From contig OZ026531.1 in NCBI GenBank assembly GCA_964019695.1, positions 10,940,593-11,004,592 on the forward strand: a stretch of 64,000 nucleotides of DNA. Reading direction: 5' to 3'. This stretch comes from Loripinus fragilis (Eukaryota > Mollusca > Bivalvia > Lucinida > Lucinidae). The position numbers and the translations under genes were made by a program. The notes beneath the pieces were generated by a model. The model ran no database searches and was not told where the DNA came from. It saw nothing but the letters and a program-made list of their open reading frames with translations. Shown here piece by piece: positions 34,991-47,514 of this stretch. How positions within the stretch are numbered: position 1 is the stretch's first letter; the number at the start of each line of letters is the position of its first letter.

Positions 34991-35304
34991 ATGTCAGGAT
35001 GGATGGCCCTTTTCTCTTACACTAGCAATCATGTTTTCATTACTTCGATTATTTCTATTAAGCAAACCTTGTTAGTGAAACTATGATAAGAACATATAAA
35101 AATAATATTTGGCATACAGTTGGCTTGAAACAATTTAGAGCGAAGGTCCAGTTCCATCTAAGTGCCAATAACCGTTGAATTGATTCAAATACATTTAGAC
35201 TTATGAATTGCACTCTGAGACTAACAAAAACTATTAAAAAAAATTAATTATGTGTACAATAATTGGGCCTCAGCGCAAGAAAATCTGTCCTCGTTGTTTG
35301 CGAA

Positions 35305-35365
35305 CAACAAAGGCGCAGACCAGCCTGCGCATCCGCGCAGTCTGATCAGCGCCTTTATTATTCGC
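35305..35365. repeat. GCGCAG-family hairpin element
   Basis: AAAGGCGCAGACCAGCCTGC and GCATCCGCGCAGTCTGATCA, then GCGCCTTTAT, form an imperfect hairpin. Confidence 0.75.
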
Positions 35366-35895
35366 TTATTAAAATATCATATCTAGACTTGCTACAAGAG
35401 AAATTCCAAGTTTTTTAGCTAGTCTCTGTAGCCGAGGAGAATGGTTTGAGTCTCGCTATATCGGAACTCCCGAAGATAGGTTTTGTCGCGACGAGGCCCA
35501 TATGTACATGTATCACCCCCTGTGTTCCAGTTGTAGCCAAACACCCAGCTACGCTCCAAACAGCCGTGTTTACCTGGGCACACACGTTTTGTCGCAAAGC
35601 AAAATCAGCTATTTTCAGCTCATTGACGAATCCTGGTGGGAAACCAAACAGTCAAAATGATCCCTATATAAGCAGTCGTTTAATCATAAACACATCTTTG
35701 ACAAGCATGCTTGTTTAAGAATGATATAGGTGAAAACGTGTTTATGAAGCCTGCTACGAAATATAATGTCTTAATACAGTACTGTACAGTCAAATGCTAC
35801 AATCTCAAAGGTCATATAGCCCCTAAATTACGCTTCCCAACAGTCAAGTTTTGCTACGAATACAAAATGTACCAAACAGTCTAACCTGCTAATAG
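35366..35895. other. No gene I can support
   Basis: A GC-richer patch at 35,430-35,600 gives overlapping frames of 60 and 90 codons on opposite strands. A family relationship is seen only for its left edge (10,045-10,130). Confidence 0.4.
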
Positions 35896-35897
35896 TC

Positions 35898-35972
35898 ATT
35901 CTTATGCACTTGCTTCTGTAACGCGACGTCTGATTGGATAACGTAAAAACGTTGCGATAGTATATCCTAGAA
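35898..35972. repeat. Truncated copy of the 8,468-8,655 element
   Basis: CATTCTTATGCACTTGCTTC, TGTAACGCGACGTCTGATTG and GATAACGTAAAAACG match the reverse of the right part of that element. The left part is missing. Confidence 0.75.
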
Positions 35973-37556
35973 AAAAACCTGGATTATTCTGAAATAGGGG
36001 GAATCTAAAGCATTCAAAAGCATCAAACACGGGTTCCAGCTGGATGAAGAACTAAAATATGAAACATATCGACACATATCAATGTATGAGGAGACGTTCC
36101 ACCACCTCATAGCAACAGAACACCAGCTGTTGCGACCTCTTCAATGGGCGTTTATTTAATTCTGGCGCTGGAATTCTACAAGGCCCATTATTAGATCTAC
36201 CCCTATTTCATTCTGCTATGCCGGTTGCTGTGTTCTCTCTTTTAAATCCATGCTCTGAATGCAGAAAAGTTCACTTTTTGGGCACACCCTGCAGACACTG
36301 AAAAATGGCGACGTCTGGAGAGATTGTTTTTCAGTCGAGTAAACAGGAAAAAGTCATAGTCTAGCCTGGTGAATAATGTGGATTGGGGAGCTGTACCACA
36401 GTTTCTGTTACCTGGAAATCCTGAACCAGTTTCCATTTTCGGGCACCAGCATCATCCCGAATGAGGACACGGCTCTAAGATTGGCTGTGTGTTTGCTTTT
36501 CTCATGTATTTCTTTTTTTTGTTGGTGTTTTTTTTTTCAGTTTTAAATTCACGTTGTTATTATATAACTTACCTGTAACGTTTCGAGCCTTGGTCCTTAA
36601 TATAAACTGGAGTTCAAAATATGGAATTTGAAACTCTTTCCCTCGCTTTTCGTTCTTTTGAGGATGGCATGCCTAGCTTTGTCTTACAGCCATTTGGTAA
36701 GGAGTCGCATTGGTGCCAGTATTAAATAAACGCTCCTCGTAAATAGTCAGGAAAAAGCGATTTGTCAGCACATGTAGATTGTTCGTGAAAGTAATGGGAA
36801 TATTAAAAGTCAGATAAATTTATGGCTGCTTCTGGTAGATAAAATAGTTTCAGTTTTAAATTGTTTAATATCTCTATTAAAATGACCTATATGTACTATA
36901 AGCCGGGCTTGACTCTTTGCATGCTTATCAATTTAGCATGTTTTTGGCGCCTGCTGGTTGTTTTACAAACTTTCTCAAAAAAATCTTCAATGAGTACCAC
37001 AAGAGTAAAACGCAGCTTAGGCGGGCCTTAGCTGGCTGAGTTTTTCAGCTCAAAATTGATTGCAAGTGATCAGTGGACGACAAGTGTTGTCACTAGCATA
37101 CTAAGAGGTGATTTTTGCCATTAAAATTTCAGTAAATAGAAAATGAATGCAGTCAATTAAAACAAACTCATCATACACAGATAAACGTTTCATCCTGAAG
37201 TGAAAAAGAGACGTCTGATTGCTGGCAAAAAGTAGGTCGGTCTATAAATCAGATTAGGAGATTCAAGATACAATTATTATAATTTGACAAATATGACACA
37301 ACTATTAAAATGTTTGGGTCCAGCGACCTTTCATCCCGACCAGATGTCGCTTTTTCTCTAAAACGTGATAAGTCCAAAGAAATACAGTTGTAATTATCTT
37401 CATAAATTGTGTCATATCTTTAAATGATTTCCAAAAATCATAGTCAGCAAACTTACCTGACCTTACCTTGACTTTTACCTAGATCATTAGTATTTGTTAT
37501 GATTAATTATCTATGATTCTAACACACCTCGCCTACAATATAGCCAATGGTTAAAC
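35973..37556. other. No gene seen
   Basis: No coding support on either strand. Confidence 0.45.
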
Positions 37557-37991
37557 TCAGTGATTTATTGGTTGATAAATCACTGCACGGAATGGGCAAG
37601 CAAACCGGCGTGACGTAATTCGGTCGCCAGTTTGATTTTCATGACGTCATCAATCACACACAGTATTGTAACGTTGACAATAGACGGCGTAACGTCGTTT
37701 TCACAACTACTTGACGTTCAAATGGAACGTAAAAAATACGCGTTCAGTCTAAACAAGAGTTGCGGGGCAACTCTGACAGTCTGTTCAAGATGGCGGAATC
37801 GTTATAGACTATGAAGGATTCGTTCATATTTTTAATCTTTTTGTTTGTTAGAATCGAAATAAATTTGCACTGGCAGTGATATGTTGCTTAATATATCACT
37901 GTTTGTCGGTCAGTCCTAAATGGATAAATCATTCACTTTAACGACTGGCCTCCAGTCAGTGATATATTAAGCAACAAATCACTGCGAGTGC
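37557..37991. repeat. CAGTGAT hairpins, possible element
   Basis: A small hairpin at 37,557-37,590 (CAGTGATTTATTGG / TTGATAAATCACTG) and a larger one at 37,867-37,991 (GCACTGGCAGTGATATGTTG / CAACAAATCACTGCGAGTGC). Both share the CAGTGAT...ATCACTG theme and may be the two ends or two copies of one element. Confidence 0.6.
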
Positions 37992-38123
37992 GAATCTATT
38001 TCTTAACCAATGTAATAAGAGGAAAAACATTATATTCCGTGTATTAACGTTTGCCTAGCCCGAGTGTGATGTGTTGAAGCCCGAATCGCGGTTCGGGCTG
38101 CAAAACATTTAGACTTCGAGCTA

Positions 38124-41100
38124 AAAAAGGTCCTGCTCCCCCCCCCCCCCTAGGGAATTTTGCAGACATATCCTATCTTAAAGAAAATTTCAAGCCGCAT
38201 CTTTTAAGAGATGTTTGCACTCTGTGCTCCGGGGCGTTAGTCTCTGACAGCCTGTTACATATGTTACTGTAACAAACCAAGGAAAAAATCAAAATGAAAG
38301 TTTGAGCTACAGAAAGAAGACATTAAACCATCTAATTATTCAAATTTCTTATGTAGTTTGCAAGCTGGATGCCTAAGCTACATAAAAGCAACATTTTAAA
38401 CAAAATTACAGCCTTCGATGGTGTTATATGCGTTACATAGATTAATTTTCCCTTTGGAAGTTGAAATCATGACTAACATCATTCATTTTACAGACCAGTT
38501 GTGCATTTTTACAAGTGATTTTAATCTTAGTTTACTAAAATACTCATTTGACTAATAGAAAAAAACAAAGTTTGGTTTTCCATCTCAAATACATTGTTTT
38601 ATATGAGCTATTAAACAACCCTACCCCAAATTTTAAGTATCCAATTTTGGTATCTATAATTGAAGAAAAATATATGAAAATATTTGACGCTCGTGGATAT
38701 CTTACATTTTTGGCACTGTCTTCCTAATGCAATAAAGAATCATACATTTGCAAGTTTGACATCAGGATCAGAGCACTTATTAAAGTATGTAACGTATGTT
38801 ACATGGCATAATGAATAAGCTAGGAAATTTTCTTGGAAGTAAGAGATGATATTTCAGAAAAATACCGTTTTTCACATGCTTTCCTTTTAATCTCTAGCCT
38901 CTGGTGCCTTAGTCTTAGTAATTACAGTCATTGCTGATAACAAGCCCATGGAATTGTGTTACCTATGTTATATATAACCTTTTTAATCACATATTTCCTA
39001 ATGCCTATAATATTAAAATATATAGACATATAGATAGAAAATAATAGTTCTCATTTAAATGACACAATTTAATAAATATTCCTATTAAATAAAATTATTC
39101 AAAAACAATCTTTATGCAAGTCACCCTCACAATGTCTATCATTGTGTCTGCTTCTATTGCAAAATAATCACCCATTTCATCACAACCAGTAGAATCATGG
39201 CATTGTATTAGGACTGCAAACGGAGTACGATCCTGTTCCTCTCCACCCCTCTGGGAATTGTGCAGACATATCCTACCTTAAAAACAATTCAAGCTGCATC
39301 AAATAAGAGATGTTTGCACTCTATTAACTAGGGGGTTAGCCTGTAATGGGATGATACGTATGTTACCATATCAATTTAAGAATAAATGAATTGAAAGTCT
39401 GAGAAACAGAAAGAAGACATAAAACTATCTATTTTTTTGAATTATTCATCTAGTTTGCATGCTGAATACCTTTGATACATAAGAAAAGATTTTTTAACAA
39501 ATATACAGCTTCCTATGGTGTTATATGTGTTACATTAATTAAGTTTACTTTTTAAAATTGGTAATTGTGACAAACATCACTTATAAGCATTTCGTGTGAT
39601 CCTCCTCCTTAGCCATCAAAAGACTTAATTTTCTTTGTATGTGTGACCAGTGCCAGCGTCAAACAACTTGACTCAGCCAAACTTGAATCCTTCGCATTCT
39701 TCAAAAGCAGAAACAGCATGTCAGTGTCATGGGATCAAACACCTGATTAAATATGGGTTTAATGCCATTTCACATATATATGCGTACAATGGAGTATGAC
39801 TCTGGTATATATGTCTTCCTGTGAAGTGGCAAGAGCAATCTAACTGCAGCTGCCTCTGCATCCGTGCTAGTCAAATGATAACTTTGCTCTAATTTTGCAA
39901 AATCTATGTCTCTACCGTGTACCTCTAAGAATACTATAAGATTTCTGACATTGGTCAAACAGAAATTTGATAGGCTGCTTTTTTGCATCATTTGCCATTG
40001 AACATTATCCAGTCTTTTGGTGCTTAAGTCCTCAGGTCTTAGATCAATAGTATTTTGCTGCGCCTAAAGAACTTTAAAAGTTTTCTTTAGTTACAATGTT
40101 GACTCTTGATGGTTTTGGCAGACCGTCTGAAACAATTTCTGTTACACCTTGAAAGTTAGCTGGTATAAGAGAAAGAATATGAAGCTGGACATTGCCATCA
40201 ATTGTGTTTGCAGCTGTTTGTTTTTGATGTCAGTACATTGAAGCATGTCTTAAACTAATGAAAAACCTATGATTTCTCAGTTTTTGCAGCCGTATCATTA
40301 GCTGTTGTATTCAAAAGAAGGAAAGTGGACTATAGGTAGAATGGGATAACCAGTAATTCTATATTATGCTCTACGGAAGATTTATACAGAGTAAACAAGT
40401 TGATAAGGTGCCTCATTTCATGATCCATTGAAAACACTGAAATTGAAAACACTTGCCTCTGACTGTGTAATCAAAAAGGATGTCACAACAATGCCCTTGT
40501 TTATTTATTATGACGAGTTATATATGTTACATCCTTTAATAAGCGCTTTTATCTTAGAAACTTAGTGAATTATTGAATTGAAAGGGTCTAATTTGCGCTC
40601 TGTTCATCCTGCATTTCATTGCTTTATCTGCTGTGATACATCTATTTCGTTTATCTGAAGGGAAAGAGTTACCTCGGTTTCAGCACTTCAGAAGTACTAA
40701 GACTTCAAATAAGTTTTTGAATGCTTGGGGAAAGATAATAAGTGCAGAGACATTATTAGATGAAAATATGTGGGTTGCATGTATGGAAAGGCTACATTTA
40801 TAAAAGTTAACCAGCTAAGATATGATTCTTTATCACAGAAATATCAAGGTACATCAGTCCAGGTACTCAGTGCTCTTAATGGCATAGTTTTCATCCTTGT
40901 AAAGCTTTAGTCTTTCTTCTACTTGCAGAGTATCACTTGAAACACATACTCAAAGAGCCAACTATTAGGAATTCATATCATTTTCTGAATGTTCCAAGCC
41001 ATAAATGGCAAAAATTGAAAGTTGATAATGGCTCATCAATTTTGAGTGGACTGGTGGTAAAATTGAATAACAGTAAATGATTGAAATATTGTGTGATGAT

Positions 41101-43110
41101 TCTACTAGTTGCAAGGAGGCGCCTGATAATGATTACCACAGAAGCAGACAACACCACACATTTAACATGAGTGTTAAATCGATGAGAAATAGTTTGGACC
41201 ATTTCATTTATTGTATTTTCTTGTAAAAATGTAAAACTATCTTTTCTATTTGTGGCTCTATATTTAGCATTATATGCACAGTATTAGGAAATGTGTCCAA
41301 AAGGTCATTGATAACATCTATAACACCAGTCCATGGGCTTGATAATCAGAAATGAATATAATTTCTAGTGTTTTGGCACCAAAGACTTATAAGTACACAT
41401 TAAGTGTCCTGATCTTTAACTTAATGACATCTTGTAGATATATGAGCAAGACAGACTAATAAAATAATAAATATCCACACGCTGTAATCGCTTTCATGTG
41501 TTTTTCTTAAACGGTAATAACAAAATTCGCATCTCTGTAAAACTGGGAGTAGGGCTGTGTATTAGCCCCTATAAGACAATATATTTAAGATAGAAAAGCA
41601 AACTTGGGTTTTCCTATTCATCAATTGAGTATATGTTTGTAAAATCTAATAAAACAGTTTGAAACCAAGTCATAGTAGTTGTTTAACTACTTGACAATAG
41701 CCACAATTATAGCTTTTAATTTATAATTAGGTTCATGTAACGCACATAACACCTCAGTTAGCCGTATTAATGTTTAACAGCTTCAATATGTAGTAAAGAC
41801 ATCCAGTATAAAGACTATAAGAATGTCAATTTATTAAATAATTTTAATGTCTTCTTTTGGTAGCTCAAACATTCAAATTTCTTATTCTCAAATTGATATA
41901 GTAACATATGTAACAAGCTGTTACAGGCTAACGCCCCGACTTACAGAGTGCAAACATTTCTTATCAAATGCACCTTGAATGGTTACATAAGATGTAATTT
42001 GTCTGCAGAATTCCAAAGGGGATTAGGATGGAGCAGGCCCTTACTCAGCTTGATGTCAAAATACTGTTTGATGATTTTACTTATCACGCTAACATATGTG
42101 ACGCTCTCTGATCTTTAAAACTTGATGACAACTAGCAGATCTATAAGTCGTTACCATAGGAGCCAGCTTAAAGTCCCTAAAGAATGTAAGATATTCAACA
42201 GCTGCGAGTTTTTTTCCACAATTTTAGCTTAAACTTTCAAACTACATTTCCTTTATTTGATATAGTAACGCATGTAACCCGCTGTTTCAGACTAACGCCC
42301 CAACATAGAGAGTGCAAACATCCCTTATTTGATGCAGCTTGAGTTGTACTATAAGAAGGAATATGTCTGCAAAATTCCCTGGAGGAGATTAAAACATTTT
42401 TAGGTATATCTTACGTAAAGACAATGAGCTTGCCCATTTATTACATCAGGTAACATATGTGACAGCCTCTGATATTAAAAATTTTGCAACAAACTTGCAG
42501 AATTATGAGTCTTTTCATATAAGCAAATAAATCCCAAACAATGAAACACATTCATCAACTGCAAATATTTTTAACTATTTTTACTTTAGTTTTAATACTA
42601 AACATTTCACCTTAAAACTGGGTAGGGGTAGGGTTGTTTAATTGCTTATTTCAGAAAAAATATTTAAGCTAGGGAAACAAACTTTAATTTTTCTGTTAGC
42701 CAATTGCATAAGCTAGTCAGACATGGTTAAAAACATTTTGCAAAACACACAGAGAGATAGTGAATGTAAATGATGATAGCCACACTTGCAAATTTTAATG
42801 GGTTATTTGATTTATGTAACGCATACGACACCTGAGGAAGCCGCAATTTTGTTCAAATGGCTGTCATATGTAGTTAAGATATCCAGTATGCAGACTATAT
42901 GAATGATTTTAAAAATGAATATTTTAATGTCTTTAATTTGTAGCCCAAACTTTCAATTTACTTTTTCTTAGTTTGATAAAGTAACGTATGTTACAGGCTC
43001 TTACAGACTAACGCCCCGGAGCACAGAGTGCAAACATCTCTTAAAAGATTTGGCTTTCAATTCTCTACAAGATAGGATATGTCTGCAAAATTCCCTAGGG
43101 GGGGAGCAAA
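38124..43110. mobile_element. ~5-kb element with long inverted arms of tandem subrepeats
   Basis: The left end is CTGCTCC, a C run, then CTAGGGAATTTTGCAGACAT. Its right end is the inverse (ATGTCTGCAAAATTCCCTAG, then GGGGGGAGCA). Pairing continues for several hundred bases: GAGATGTTTGCACTCTGTGC, CTCCGGGGCGTTAGTCT, CTGTTACATATGTTAC, AAGACATTAAA. The terminal block recurs inside at about 39,235-39,370 (left, same orientation as the left end) and at 42,250-42,390 and 41,885-42,030 (right), so each arm is a tandem stack. The words GTAAC(A/G)(C/T)ATGTTAC recur throughout. The middle (39.6-41.5 kb) has only frames below 75 codons. The superfamily is unknown; it may be a decayed or non-autonomous DNA transposon. 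Confidence 0.8.
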
Positions 43111-43119
43111 CCCATTCTC

Positions 43120-43660
43120 AGCCATCCGTCTAATTATCACACGAGGAATATGCAAACAATAATACGGAAAAAGAATGTTATATATCATCATTGTTATATA
43201 CCTTCCTTCCAGCACACCGGGCTTAAATGGCAATGAAGCCCTCTGTTGCCGTGTATTAATTGGAATAAGGCTCACGGCCAGTGATTGGTCAACAGCCCGT
43301 GGCAAGTGATTGGTCAACGACCAGCTACACTTCGATCGTTAAATACAACTGTCAGCGATTGAAACACACCAAGTTTCTATAGTAAACACTAATTAGGTAT
43401 ATAACAATAAATGTTCATTTTGGATTTCCTAAGACGTTAGACATATTGGTCTATTTATCTAGGAATATCTGCAAAACTCTTTCCGTTTTACCAATGGTAT
43501 ACATGTATTTAGGAATTTGGATTAAATGCATTTACTGCTCAAATATTGGCATCCCTCAACCAACGAAAAGGGCGTAACGTCAGACCAAACTGCACGACCA
43601 CATCACTTGCAGCCAGTCAATCTCCATCGAGCTGTTTCCATCCTGCTTTACTTTTCCCCA
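43120..43660. other. No gene seen
   Basis: A small direct repeat (AGTGATTGGTCAACG/A) lies at 43,280-43,318. Otherwise nothing recognised. Confidence 0.45.
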
Positions 43661-43667
43661 AGTTTAA

Positions 43668-44034
43668 AGCTGCATACTCTGTAACTGAGAACATTTTTCG
43701 AAAAAATTTATTTTCTTTTTAAATCATTTGTAAAAGTAGAATTAAGCTATGTTTTCACAATTAAGATGTTCAGTACAGATGAAAACTGCATGGTAAAGTA
43801 AATTATCTTACCAAATAGGTGTATTTTTCTCTTGTTGGTAATTATTTGCGTCCCTCCAATAATTCTAGACCGTTGAATTTCAACATAAATGCAGTTGTTT
43901 TGATAGTGATAATTTGTTAAGATTTACGAAAATGGTAAAATGTTTACCTGAATTTGAGTATTTTTACTGTGTTCTTGAAAAATAAAAACATTATTTTTAA
44001 AATTAGAAGATCAAAAGTTACAGATTATGCAGCT
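43668..44034. mobile_element. TTAA-flanked non-autonomous DNA transposon, copy 2
   Basis: A 367-bp copy of the 30,955-31,320 element in the same orientation, again flanked by TTAA (43,664-43,667 and 44,035-44,038). The ends are AGCTGCATACTCTGTAA and TTACAGATTATGCAGCT. Confidence 0.92.
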
Positions 44035-44464
44035 TTAAATGCTACTGACAAGCTAAACACCACTCGACCTTGACAACTTCCAGCTTAAATTGAGACCGTC
44101 CAAAGAGATGTGTAACATGTTCGGTTCATTTAGGTTGGTTAAACAAATTTTACACTTACCTTGAGAGCCAGTTATTAATTGTGACTGAGTAGCGACCAGC
44201 TAGGCTGCATGACAACCGGTCTGGATCCAAGTTGTTTGCATAATGCTTTCTACCAAGGTCCTTAACTCCCATATATACGAATGCTGGAAAAAAAATAGCC
44301 CAGGAAGCATTGGACTCCTTTAAATGTATCGTTTAGTATCCCTCTTCCTAATTTATCAAAAGGTCAATGCTATGTTTGGCAGTATAATTTTTATATTATA
44401 GGTAGGTGATACTCCATCAGTGAAAAGTAATTATAAGATCGGAACTTGAGAAAATAAGGGATGC

Positions 44465-44630
44465 TGTTGTTGTTGTTGTGTTAGTGTTTAACGTCCCACC
44501 AACAGCTCATATGGAGACGGGGCCACGGCTTAAAGTCTCATCCGACAGACTGGAGAAGCCGGGAATCGAACCTGCGACCCCTGGTTAACAAGGCAAGTGG
44601 CTTATCCACTACACCACAGCGGCTCCTATA
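44465..44630 (-). repeat. tRNA-derived SINE, reverse orientation
   Basis: On the minus strand: head GGAGCCGCTGTGGTGTAGTG (A box TGTAGTGGATAAGC), B box GGTTCGATTCC, then a body with CTCCATATGAGCTGTTGG and TGGGACGTTAAACAC. The tail is a short ACAACA repeat (44,464-44,478). The TTAACG-CCCACCAACAG domain recalls mollusc V-SINE-type elements such as RUDI; that name is not proven here. Confidence 0.8.
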
Positions 44631-44676
44631 AAAAAAAAGAAGGGATGTCACAAAGCGATAGTGACGATATACATTA

Positions 44677-44812
44677 TTGACTTCAATGAGGTAGACATGA
44701 GGGTTTATCTACCCGAAAAAGTGATAAATCACCGAGGCCGCTAGGTCGAGGTGAAAATCACTTTTAAGGGTAGATAAATCCTCATGTCTACCGAAATTGT
44801 AGTCAATAACTG
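44677..44812. repeat. Inverted-repeat element core
   Basis: GACTTCAATGAGGTAGACAT, GAGGGTTTATCTACC and AAAAGTGAT return as ATCACTTTTAAGGGTAGATA, AATCCTCATGTCTACC and ATTGTAGTC. Similar end words (GAGGTAGACATAGAG, then ATATAACGAAGTC) at 45,270-45,348 suggest a larger element of about 670 bp. Confidence 0.75.
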
Positions 44813-45485
44813 TTTTGTTATATGACTTCAACTGAGAATGAAAATTTTCTACTTTCACTTTTGTTGTTGAAGTCATGTTCAACCTCTGCCTATAAGGACT
44901 TTCTCAAGTTTTATCAACAGTTATTAGAATATTTTAACGTAGCATTTTGCATTTTGAAATTTATATTAATTCTCTGAATGTGGAATGCAAAATCAAATCA
45001 TAAAACCTTTTTTACATTATGTTTAATCAAACAAAGATAAATAACAATCAAAACAAAACAAAACAGTTGTTAAAATTCATGAAAGTCTGGGATGTGAAAC
45101 AGCAAATAATGTCGATTTCATGCAGTACATGCTAGTTTTATACTCATCATGCTATTTTAGCTCTCCACAGGGTGATATTGCAGAAGTGTCAAAAATATTA
45201 ACTTATGGAAACTAGTTCGAGCTGGTTTTCATGCATTATTAACTTGTGAGCCAGCTTAGACCGGTTTTGAGGTAGACATAGAGATTTATAAAGACAAATT
45301 GAGCCAATCAGGAAACAGGATTCTCTCCAGTCATATAACGAAGTCCTTTATTCTGGTAAGTCAACATTGACGAGAATTAACGAGATTCGATCGTACATGT
45401 ATTGTAGACCACTAGACTCTAGACATGCAGAGTAACACAAAGAGACTAGAACGCAATAAGCAAAACAATCAGACTTCAAGGCTAT

Positions 45486-45715
45486 TTTTTCATGCTCAAC
45501 TCAACTCAGCATGGAATTAATCATGCTAATAAATGCTAAAATGCCAACACTTGTTGACATTTTAGCATTCATAGGCATGATTAATACGTACAGCTTATGA
45601 GCGGCTGAAAGCAAAAAAAGTCTTTAATTTTCAGCTTTAAGTTTTAGTTTTTATGAGTTGTTGAAATTTCATGCTAAGTTGAGATGAACAAGAGAAAAAG
45701 ATTATAACCTAAGGT
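45486..45715. mobile_element. GCTCAACTC inverted-repeat element, copy
   Basis: TTTTTCATGCTCAACTCAAC at the left; a central hairpin TGCTAAAATGCCAACA / TGTTGACATTTTAGCA; the right end is ATGCTAAGTTGAGATG then TTATAACCTAAGG. No coding capacity. Confidence 0.82.
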
Positions 45716-45789
45716 CCAGCTGTCTCTTGCTCAGCAATATAATTGCCGCACTGGAAAGAGCACAAAGAACTACACAACAAAACCTGGCC

Positions 45790-46045
45790 CCAAGGTTATA
45801 ATTTTTTTTTCATGCTCAACTCAGCTGAGCACGAAATTTATCTGCTCATAAATGTTAAAATGCCAACAACTATTGGCATTTTAACATTTATTAGCATGAT
45901 AAATACACATCTGAGAGACTAAAAGCAAGAAACTTCTTCATTTGTCGGTATTTGAGTTAGTTTAAACATATTATTGCCAATATAAAGCCAGTATTTTAGT
46001 TTTGATGAGCAGTTGAAATTTCATGCTCAGTTGCCAGGACTAAGC
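45790..46045. mobile_element. GCTCAACTC inverted-repeat element, copy
   Basis: GGCCCCAAGGTTATAATTTT and CATGCTCAACTCAGCTGAGC; the central hairpin is TGTTAAAATGCCAACA / TTGGCATTTTAACA; right end CATGCTCAGTTGCC. The right terminal words are lost. Confidence 0.82.
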
Positions 46046-46141
46046 CCTTTTCTTTGTTTCATCACTGTGTGTTAAGTTGATTAATTTGTTTTGTTTTTTT
46101 CTGTGGGGATGCATTGCATAAGTTCCTCCATGAGAGCTAAG

Positions 46142-46288
<147 letters not shown>

Positions 46289-46359
46289 AGATTTGGCTCA
46301 AGTTAAAAAATATGGAAGCCCCCACCCCCAGAGTGGCATAGGAGGCTGAACGTTTTAAG

Positions 46360-46620
46360 GCTGTTGTTTTGTTTATGTTGATTCATTGATTATTGTCGCC
46401 TCAATGTGTGTGGGAGGATCTGTGTTTGGTCCTTGTTTTGCTATACAGTACTTAATGTCCTTTCTAGTTTTGCAATAACCTTGATAAGGAACATTACTTT
46501 AATTCCCTTCCTGATGTTTTGTGACTGTTAGTGTTCCTCGTCTCTTCCTCGTGATGCTAGGGGTTGGTCTGTGGTCGTGTTATTTTCCCGTCATACTCAC
46601 TTACTTTTAGTTGAATGTCA
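46360..46620 (-). repeat. Dispersed repeat family B, copy with an empty insertion site
   Basis: Reverse orientation: AAGGCTGTTGTTTTGTTTAT, TCTAGTTTTGCAATAACCTT, CTCTTCCTCGTGATGC, then ATTTTCCCGTCATACTCAC. At about 46,506-46,515 it reads CTTCCTGATG, the site that carries an inserted element in the next two copies. Confidence 0.75.
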
Positions 46621-46799
46621 GAAGAACACTATGCATACAATACAATAAATAGAGGATCTAACATGAGTGCTAATGTGATATTGAATTTATAAAACGGGTT
46701 GAGGAAAAGAGATATAATGCAAGGCTTGCGAGGATTTTATCTCCTTTTCGCAAAGAGTTGAATGAATTAAATAATACAGGAGCACGAATGTTAGATTAA

Positions 46800-47370
46800 T
46801 TTATCATAAGACAAGTGTTTGGTCCTTATTTAGTTATGCAGTACTTATGTCCTTTCTAGTTTTTTCAATAATTTTGATAAGGTACATTACTTAAATTGTT
46901 TCCTGGCCCCGAGGTTATAAAACTTTTTCCATGCTCAACTCAACTTAGCATGGAATTTCAAAGGCTCATCAAATCTAATTGTGTTTTTGTCACTTTCCCA
47001 TGTGGTATCCTGGGTCAGCTGTGATACTTGATTGTATTGATTCCAAATCTTTGCCGCCTTTCTAACTTTTCTAGCTTTCAACCTCACAAATGTTGTATTT
47101 ATCATGCTAATAAATGTTAAAATGGCATTTTAACATTTATGTGTATGATAAATAATGCTCAGTTGAGGTAAGCAGGAAAAACGTTTTTATAACCTCGATG
47201 CCTGATGTTTTGTGACTGTTAGTGTTCTTTGTCTCTTCCTCGTGGTGCTGTGGGTTGGTCTATGGACTCTGATCGTGGAATTTCCTAGTCATACGCACTA
47301 ACTTTTTGTTGAATGTCAGAAGAACACTATGCATACAATACAATAAATAGAGGATCTTACATGAGTGCTC
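46800..47370 (-). repeat. Family B copy with nested insertions
   Basis: A family B reverse copy (46,815-46,905 and 47,205-47,310). It is split at CCTG by a GCTCAACTC element (46,906-47,207), which itself carries a fragment of family A (46,975-47,070, reverse). It is followed by a flank (GAATGTCAGAAGAACACTAT and GCATACAATACAATAAATAG) shared with the two neighbours, so the whole is a local segmental repeat of about 0.7 kb. Confidence 0.75.
46906..47207. mobile_element. GCTCAACTC element inserted in family B
   Basis: Begins GCCCCGAGGTTATAAAACTT and ends TTTTTATAACCTCGATGC with CTG on both outer sides. The central hairpin is TGTTAAAATGGCATTTTAACA. Interrupted by a family A fragment. Confidence 0.8.
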
Positions 47371-47514
47371 TTATTTTACTGAATATATAAAACTAGTTTA
47401 GGAAAAGAGATAAAATGAGAGGCTCGCCGAGCATTTTATCTCCTTTACGCAAAGAGTTGAATAAATTCAATCATACAGGAGCACGAATGTTAGATTCTAT
47501 TTATCATAAGACAA

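Noticed and set aside
35415..35718. Overlapping 60- and 90-codon frames on opposite strands
   Set aside because: They lie in a GC-richer repeat patch related in part to 10.05-10.13 kb and have no protein motif.
39770..39991. 73-codon minus-strand frame as a transposase remnant in the 5-kb element
   Set aside because: No catalytic motif is visible and neighbouring frames do not extend the similarity; left as undetermined.
38124..43110. LTR retrotransposon
   Set aside because: The terminal blocks are inverted, not direct, and no gag/pol similarity is seen.
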